DNA from: Coriobacteriaceae bacterium
Lineage (GTDB): Bacteria > Actinomycetota > Coriobacteriia > Anaerosomatales > D1FN1-002
Assembly (NCBI GenBank): GCA_013824215.1
Contig: PNNM01000038.1
Location: 1-10,157 of the forward strand
Reading direction: 5' to 3'
Length of the DNA: 10,157 bases
The position numbers and the translations under genes are program-made. Position 1 is the stretch's first letter. Each line of letters starts with the position of its first letter. The notes below the pieces were generated by a model. That model saw only the letters and a program-made list of their open reading frames with translations, was not told the DNA's origin and made no database searches. Of the stretch, positions 5,858-10,157 are shown piece after piece.

Positions 5858-6553
5858 TCAGCCGCCGCAGGCCCGGGCGAGCGCGAGCGCGAGCACCTCG
5901 GCGCAACCGGACGCGCGCAGGGCCAGCGCCGCCGCATGCAGGGTCGCGCCGGTCGTGAAGACGTCGTCGACCAGCAGCACGCGCGGCGGCGTGGGCTCGG
6001 GGCCGGGCGCGAACGCGCACGAGAGCGCGGCGAGGCGCGCATCGCGCCCCAGCGCGCGCTGATCGCCGCCGCGGACGCGTGTCAGCGCCCGGACGCACGG
6101 GAGGCCCAGCCGCGCGGCCACCGCGTGCGCGATGCCCTCGGCGTGGTCGAAGCCGCGGTGGCGCAGCGCATCTCGCGAGGCCGGGACGAAGGTGACCGCC
6201 TCGGGGGGCACAGCGGGCGCGGCGGGCGGAGTCGCGAGCCACACCTCGGCGGCAAGCGCGCCGAGCACGGCCCCGAGCCTCCGCTCGCCAGCGTCCTTGT
6301 GGAGCACGACCATGCGCGAGAGCGGGGGCTCGAGCGTGCCGAGGCAGCGCGCTCCGGCGAACGCGAACGCGCGCCCGGCGCACTCGACGCAGGCTCCCCC
6401 GCGCGTGGGCGCGCCGCAGCGGGGGCACGCGGTGCGCGGGTCGATGCGCGGCAGAGCGCCTTCGCAATCGGGGCAGAGCAGCGCCCCGGGCAGCTCGCAG
6501 CCGGCGCAGCGCGTGGGCGACAGGAGCTCGGCGAGTCCCTCGGCAAGACGCAT
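5858..6553 (-). CDS. comF: ComF family phosphoribosyltransferase-like protein
   Basis: ComF/ComFC proteins have a zinc-binding N-terminus and a type I phosphoribosyltransferase fold; they act in the cytoplasm in DNA uptake and processing during natural transformation, though the biochemical role is not settled. This one is 231 residues, the usual length. Eight cysteines in four CxxC pairs (16/19, 27/30, 43/46, 55/58) form the zinc region. Later come VPASRDALRHRGFDHAEGIA (123-142), the ComF signature, and the PRPP-binding loop VLLVDDVFTTGAT (192-204) with its acidic pair. The ATG has a long GGAGGGAGGGAG purine tract directly upstream. It is the last gene of the mtnA-AEC-comF cluster, 48 bp after the transporter. 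Other competence genes are not in the window, so competence itself is not implied. Confidence 0.93.
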   Translation of the reverse strand: MRLAEGLAELLSPTRCAGCELPGALLCPDCEGALPRIDPRTACPRCGAPTRGGACVECAGRAFAFAGARCLGTLEPPLSRMVVLHKDAGERRLGAVLGALAAEVWLATPPAAPAVPPEAVTFVPASRDALRHRGFDHAEGIAHAVAARLGLPCVRALTRVRGGDQRALGRDARLAALSCAFAPGPEPTPPRVLLVDDVFTTGATLHAAALALRASGCAEVLALALARACGG

Positions 6554-6601
6554 GCGCTCCCTCCCTCCATGGCGACGCGTGCCGCCGGGGGCCGGGGGCG
6601 G

Positions 6602-7528
6602 CTACGCGGGCAGCAGCATCTGCACGAGCGGGATGGTCGCCACGGCCGCCGCGGTCGTGACCAGGATCGCCGAGGCGATGAACTCGGTGTCCAGGTGGAA
6701 GCGGTCCCCGATCACCAGCGAGAGCATCACAGTCGGCATGCCCGCCTGCAGGACGACGAGACGCAGGGACTCCGACTCGCCGAGCGCGCGCGCGGCGAAG
6801 AGCGCCACGACGGGCAGGACGAGCAGCTTCACGCCCGCCGCCAGCCCGAGCGCGACCGGAGCGCCCCTGAATCCCGCCGCCGTCAGCGAAAGCCCCAGCG
6901 ACACCATGATCAGCGGCACCGCCATGTTGCCCGCGAGCACCAACCACTCGATTACCGGAGCCTTAACCGCCTCGGGAACCGGCACGAGACGCGCCACGAG
7001 CGCGGCCAGCAGCGCCAGCATCGCCGGGAAGGTGAACAGCTCCTTGAGGACCGACACGCGGCCCTCGTCGTGCTCGCCTGCTCGACTCGCGATGGCGATG
7101 CCGATGGTGAGCAGGAGCACCACCGTGCCGAACACGTCGTAGAAGACGGCGCGGGAAAGCCCGGTGTCGCCGAAGAGCATCTTGGAGACCGGATAGCCGA
7201 TGTAGCCGGTGTTTCCTATCGCCGAGCAGATGATGAAACCGGCGGCGGTGCGGGGCGGCAGACGCAGCGTGCGCGCGAGCGCCCAGGCGAGCACGAAACC
7301 CACGAGCGAGACGACCCAGGCCACCCCGGCGACGCGCAGGACCTCCCAGGACAGCGGAGCGGTGTAGACGACGCGGAAGATGAGCGCGGGGAGCGCCGCG
7401 TAGACGATGACCGCGTTGAGCACCGCGGCGTGCTCGCGTTTCAGCAGCCCCGAGGTGCGCAGCGCAGCGCCGACGGCGACCAGCGCCAACAGTTGCAGGA
7501 TCGTACTCGCGAGCAGACCGAACGACAC
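6602..7528 (-). CDS. AEC family transporter (auxin efflux carrier-like permease)
   Basis: AEC proteins are inner-membrane carriers with about ten helices, some of which move organic acids such as malate; most bacterial members have no proven substrate. The 308-residue length is typical. The sequence is almost continuously hydrophobic, in two halves separated by a charged loop at about 149-162 (RAGEHDEGRVSVLKEL). Family hallmarks are ALPALIF (45-51), the GNTGYIGYP unbound-helix motif (105-113), AGNMAVPLIMVSLG (199-212) and AGMPTVMLSLVIGDRF (262-277). The GTG start gives the standard N-terminus (SFGLLASTILQLLALV) and has a G-rich ribosome binding site 5-6 bases upstream; the frame further upstream lies inside the mtnA end. 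It starts 22 bp after the mtnA stop, so it is co-transcribed; substrate transport related to methylthioribose salvage is possible but only inferred. Confidence 0.92.
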   Translation of the reverse strand: MSFGLLASTILQLLALVAVGAALRTSGLLKREHAAVLNAVIVYAALPALIFRVVYTAPLSWEVLRVAGVAWVVSLVGFVLAWALARTLRLPPRTAAGFIICSAIGNTGYIGYPVSKMLFGDTGLSRAVFYDVFGTVVLLLTIGIAIASRAGEHDEGRVSVLKELFTFPAMLALLAALVARLVPVPEAVKAPVIEWLVLAGNMAVPLIMVSLGLSLTAAGFRGAPVALGLAAGVKLLVLPVVALFAARALGESESLRLVVLQAGMPTVMLSLVIGDRFHLDTEFIASAILVTTAAAVATIPLVQMLLPA

Positions 7529-7550
7529 GCGTGCCCCCCCGCCCTCGCGC

Positions 7551-8838
<1,288 letters not shown>

Positions 8839-8873
8839 GCGTCGCTCCGTGGTCGCGGGTGTGTGCGCGCAAC

Positions 8874-8879
8874 AGTATA
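8874..8879 (-). promoter_or_regulatory. probable -10 box of the mtnA promoter
   Basis: TATACT on the minus strand matches five of six positions of TATAAT and lies 35 bases upstream of the mtnA start codon. No good -35 box is found at 16-18 bases; the expected position (about 8897-8902) is GCGCGT and abuts the GCATAC half-site, so the promoter may need or be blocked by a bound regulator. Confidence 0.45.
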
Positions 8880-8900
8880 TCTCTCGATGCGACGGAACGC

Positions 8901-8931
8901 GCATACCTCGGCGTATGCACACGTGGTATGC
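8901..8931. promoter_or_regulatory. cluster of three GTATGC half-sites, probable VapB operator
   Basis: GCATAC (8901-8906) and GTATGC (8913-8918) form a perfect inverted repeat with a 6-base spacer. A third copy, GTATGC (8926-8931), follows 13 bases later in direct orientation. Regularly spaced half-sites just upstream of a ribbon-helix-helix antitoxin gene fit autoregulation by the antitoxin-toxin complex. The cluster also overlaps the region expected for the mtnA -35 box. Confidence 0.55.
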
Positions 8932-8932
8932 T
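8927..8932 (+). promoter_or_regulatory. -10 box placed for a leaderless vapB transcript
   Basis: TATGCT fits the TANNNT -10 pattern and ends 6 bases before the vapB ATG, so transcription would start at or next to the A of the start codon. No Shine-Dalgarno sequence is visible upstream. This arrangement is typical of leaderless mRNAs, which are common in actinobacteria. The -35 region is not recognisable. Confidence 0.45.
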
Positions 8933-8938
8933 CCCGAC

Positions 8939-9220
8939 ATGGCCGAGAGGATCACCATCACGTTGCCCGCCAAGCTCGTCACCGAGCTCGACGCACTGGC
9001 CGAGCGCGACGGCCTGTCGCGCTCGGCCGTGGTTCGGGAAGCCTCCGCCCGCTACGTGGCGGGTGCCCGGCAGGCGGAGGCCGCCGAACGGCGGCGCACG
9101 GCGACCGATGAGCTGCTCGCATTCCTCGAGGAGCTGCGAGCCTCCCCGGCGCTCGACGGCAGGCCCGGGCTCGAGATCCTGCGCGAGGTGCGCGAGGACA
9201 GCCACGAGGCAGAGCGGTGA
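8939..9220 (+). CDS. vapB: ribbon-helix-helix antitoxin of a VapBC module
   Basis: This 93-residue protein is expected to neutralise the PIN toxin encoded next and to bind its own promoter. Residues 3-45 are a ribbon-helix-helix (CopG/MetJ type) DNA-binding domain: the strand RITITLP (4-10), then AKLVTELDALAERDG, then SRSAVVREASARYV. Residues 46-93 are charged and helical, with AFLEELRASPALDGRPGLEILREV as the likely toxin-wrapping part. ATG 8939 is chosen because the conserved domain starts there and TATGCT sits 6 bases upstream, suggesting a leaderless message; an ATG eight codons earlier is the alternative. Its TGA overlaps the toxin GTG as GTGA, giving coupled translation. It is divergent from mtnA across a 100-bp gap with GTATGC half-sites. 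Confidence 0.9.
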   Translation: MAERITITLPAKLVTELDALAERDGLSRSAVVREASARYVAGARQAEAAERRRTATDELLAFLEELRASPALDGRPGLEILREVREDSHEAER

Positions 9221-9618
9221 GCGAGGAACTCCTGGTACTCGACTCCTCCGTGGGCGTGAAGTGGGTGAAACCCGAGGAGGGGTCCGACGAGGCGCTCGCA
9301 CTGCTCCTGTCGCACGCCGCGGGCGAGGTCACCCTGGCGGTCGCCGACGTGTTCGTCTACGAGGTTCTCGACGTTACGAGAAGGACGTACGGTCGCCCTC
9401 GGGCCGTGGCACTGTGGGAGAGACTCGCCGACCAAGGGCCGCTCGTGGTCCCGACCGACCCCGACTCCTTCCCGGACATCCTGGAGATGTCGCGCCGGCT
9501 TGACTGCTCGCTGTACGACGCGGCCGCCCCGGCGCTCGCCGCGCGCTACGGGGGGACGCTGGTGAGCGCGGACGCGCGGGCGCATGCCGGCTTCCCGGGA
9601 GTACGCCTCATCGGGTAG
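9217..9618 (+). CDS. vapC: PIN-domain ribonuclease toxin (VapC)
   Basis: VapC toxins are Mg2+-dependent RNases that stop translation by cutting tRNA or rRNA when the antitoxin is lost. The 133-residue length is normal. The acidic residues of the PIN active site are all present: Asp9 in LVLDSSVGVKW, Glu49 in VFVYEVLDVTRR, Asp101 in CSLYDAAAPALAAR and Asp119 in TLVSADARAHA. The frame is intact, so the toxin should be active. The GTG start overlaps the antitoxin stop by 3 bases, with GAGG 7 bases upstream. The gene ends 39 bp from the stop of the convergent mazF. The RNA target cannot be predicted from sequence alone. Confidence 0.93.
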   Translation: MSEELLVLDSSVGVKWVKPEEGSDEALALLLSHAAGEVTLAVADVFVYEVLDVTRRTYGRPRAVALWERLADQGPLVVPTDPDSFPDILEMSRRLDCSLYDAAAPALAARYGGTLVSADARAHAGFPGVRLIG

Positions 9619-9657
9619 TGCCGCTGCCCCCGGTCTGAGCGAGCCGCCGGCGCAGGG

Positions 9658-10005
9658 TCAGTAGAGGCCGAGCGAGACGCGCAGCGCGTCGTCCACGGCC
9701 GACATCGTCTCCGCATCGAGGCGTGCGATCGCTTCGCCCGACAGGCGCGACTTGTCGAGGGTACGCAGCTGCGAGCAGTTGACCACAGACGGACGGGGCA
9801 ACGCGTCCGCCGGGACGGTGACAAGGAACGGGTACTCGCGGCGCGGCCTCATGGCGGTGATCGCCGCGACGATCACCGTAGGGCTCACAGCGTTGCCGGC
9901 GTCGTTCTGGACGATCAGCAGGGACCGCGTCCCGGCCTGCTCGTGTCCCACGACGGGGTCGAGGTCGCCCCAGTACACCTCGCCCCGCAGGACCGGCCTT
10001 ACCAT
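9658..10005 (-). CDS. mazF: MazF/PemK family endoribonuclease toxin
   Basis: MazF toxins cut single-stranded RNA at short sequence motifs; a partner antitoxin blocks the active site. The 115-residue length is typical. The N-terminal family block RGEVYWGDLDPVVGHEQAG (7-25) is followed by Arg27 and LLIVQND (29-35), then VIVAAIT (44-50) with Thr50; Arg27 and Thr50 match the catalytic Arg and Thr positions of MazF. RPSVVNCSQLRTLDKSRL (71-88) is the usual later block. The ATG lies inside the last two codons of the upstream antitoxin gene (7-base overlap), which couples their translation. The C-terminus SLGLY matches the common GLY ending of this family. No disabling change is seen. It converges with vapC. 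Confidence 0.93.
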   Translation of the reverse strand: MVRPVLRGEVYWGDLDPVVGHEQAGTRSLLIVQNDAGNAVSPTVIVAAITAMRPRREYPFLVTVPADALPRPSVVNCSQLRTLDKSRLSGEAIARLDAETMSAVDDALRVSLGLY

Positions 10006-10157
10006 TCCTCGGGCTCCAGACCATCCATCAAGGCGAACTCCCAGGCCTTCGCTTCCGCCAGGTTCTCCTCGGCGAACTCCAGGTACCCCTCCTTGAGCAG
10101 TTCCTCGAAGCGCTTGCGCTTGTAGCCCTCGAGCGCTTCGAGCACGACCTCCGTCTT
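9999..10157 (-). CDS. antitoxin partner of MazF, 5' end outside the window (partial)
   Basis: The last 52 codons of an open frame end in GLEPEEW and a TAA that overlaps the mazF ATG. The visible part starts KTEVVLEALEGYKRKRFEELL and is highly charged and helical, as expected for the toxin-binding C-terminus of a MazE-like antitoxin; the DNA-binding N-terminus lies beyond position 10157. The clue is mainly position and overlap: an antitoxin is nearly always encoded directly upstream of mazF. Whether it is of the MazE (AbrB-like) or ribbon-helix-helix class cannot be told from this fragment. Confidence 0.75.
   Translation of the reverse strand, partial: KTEVVLEALEGYKRKRFEELLKEGYLEFAEENLAEAKAWEFALMDGLEPEEW

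Noticed and set aside
9619..9657. Bidirectional terminator between vapC and mazF
   Set aside because: CTGC/GCAG with CCGG/CCGG can pair imperfectly with bulges, but there is no T-run on either strand and the gap is only 39 bp.

Overview
The window is GC-rich, densely coded bacterial DNA. Several traits suggest a high-GC actinobacterium, possibly an anaerobic Coriobacteriia-like lineage: GTG and TTG starts, a TANNNT -10 box placed for a leaderless mRNA, and MazF- and VapBC-type toxin modules. That placement is an inference from style, not from a marker gene. Apart from vapBC, every gene runs on the minus strand, so transcription reads from high to low coordinates.

Right edge (about 8.9-10.16 kb): two toxin-antitoxin modules converge. 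A plus-strand vapB (ribbon-helix-helix) and vapC (PIN RNase) pair faces a minus-strand antitoxin (cut by the window edge) and mazF pair. Both antitoxin/toxin junctions overlap. vapB has no clear Shine-Dalgarno site, and its ATG sits 6 nt after a TATGCT box inside a cluster of GTATGC half-sites, which also overlap the likely mtnA promoter.

Middle right (5.86-8.84 kb): a tight minus-strand cluster mtnA - AEC-family transporter - comF. mtnA (methylthioribose-1-phosphate isomerase) is broken by two single-base deletions 27-28 bp apart, and the peptide between them is still perfectly conserved in the third frame. This is either a very young pseudogene or a sequencing/assembly error. The same protein carries about 50 extra residues before its C-terminal motif.

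Centre (1.64-5.58 kb): a polar amino-acid type ABC importer. It has two substrate-binding lipoproteins (one lacking the usual ligand-binding arginine), a permease with an unusual N-terminal extracytoplasmic beta-domain of about 130 residues, and a GlnQ-like ATPase joined to the permease by an ATGA overlap. A strong GC hairpin without a U-tract lies between the second binding protein and the permease.

Left (0-1.53 kb): hpf (long-form ribosome hibernation factor), then an unrecognised 220-residue protein with an internally duplicated C-terminal domain, then the first seven codons of another gene. The unrecognised gene has its own TTGACA/TACTCT promoter followed at once by a perfect 20-bp palindrome, so it is probably controlled by a dedicated repressor. 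comF and hpf are close neighbours in many bacteria (comFC-hpf-secA in Bacillus); here the ABC operon lies between them.
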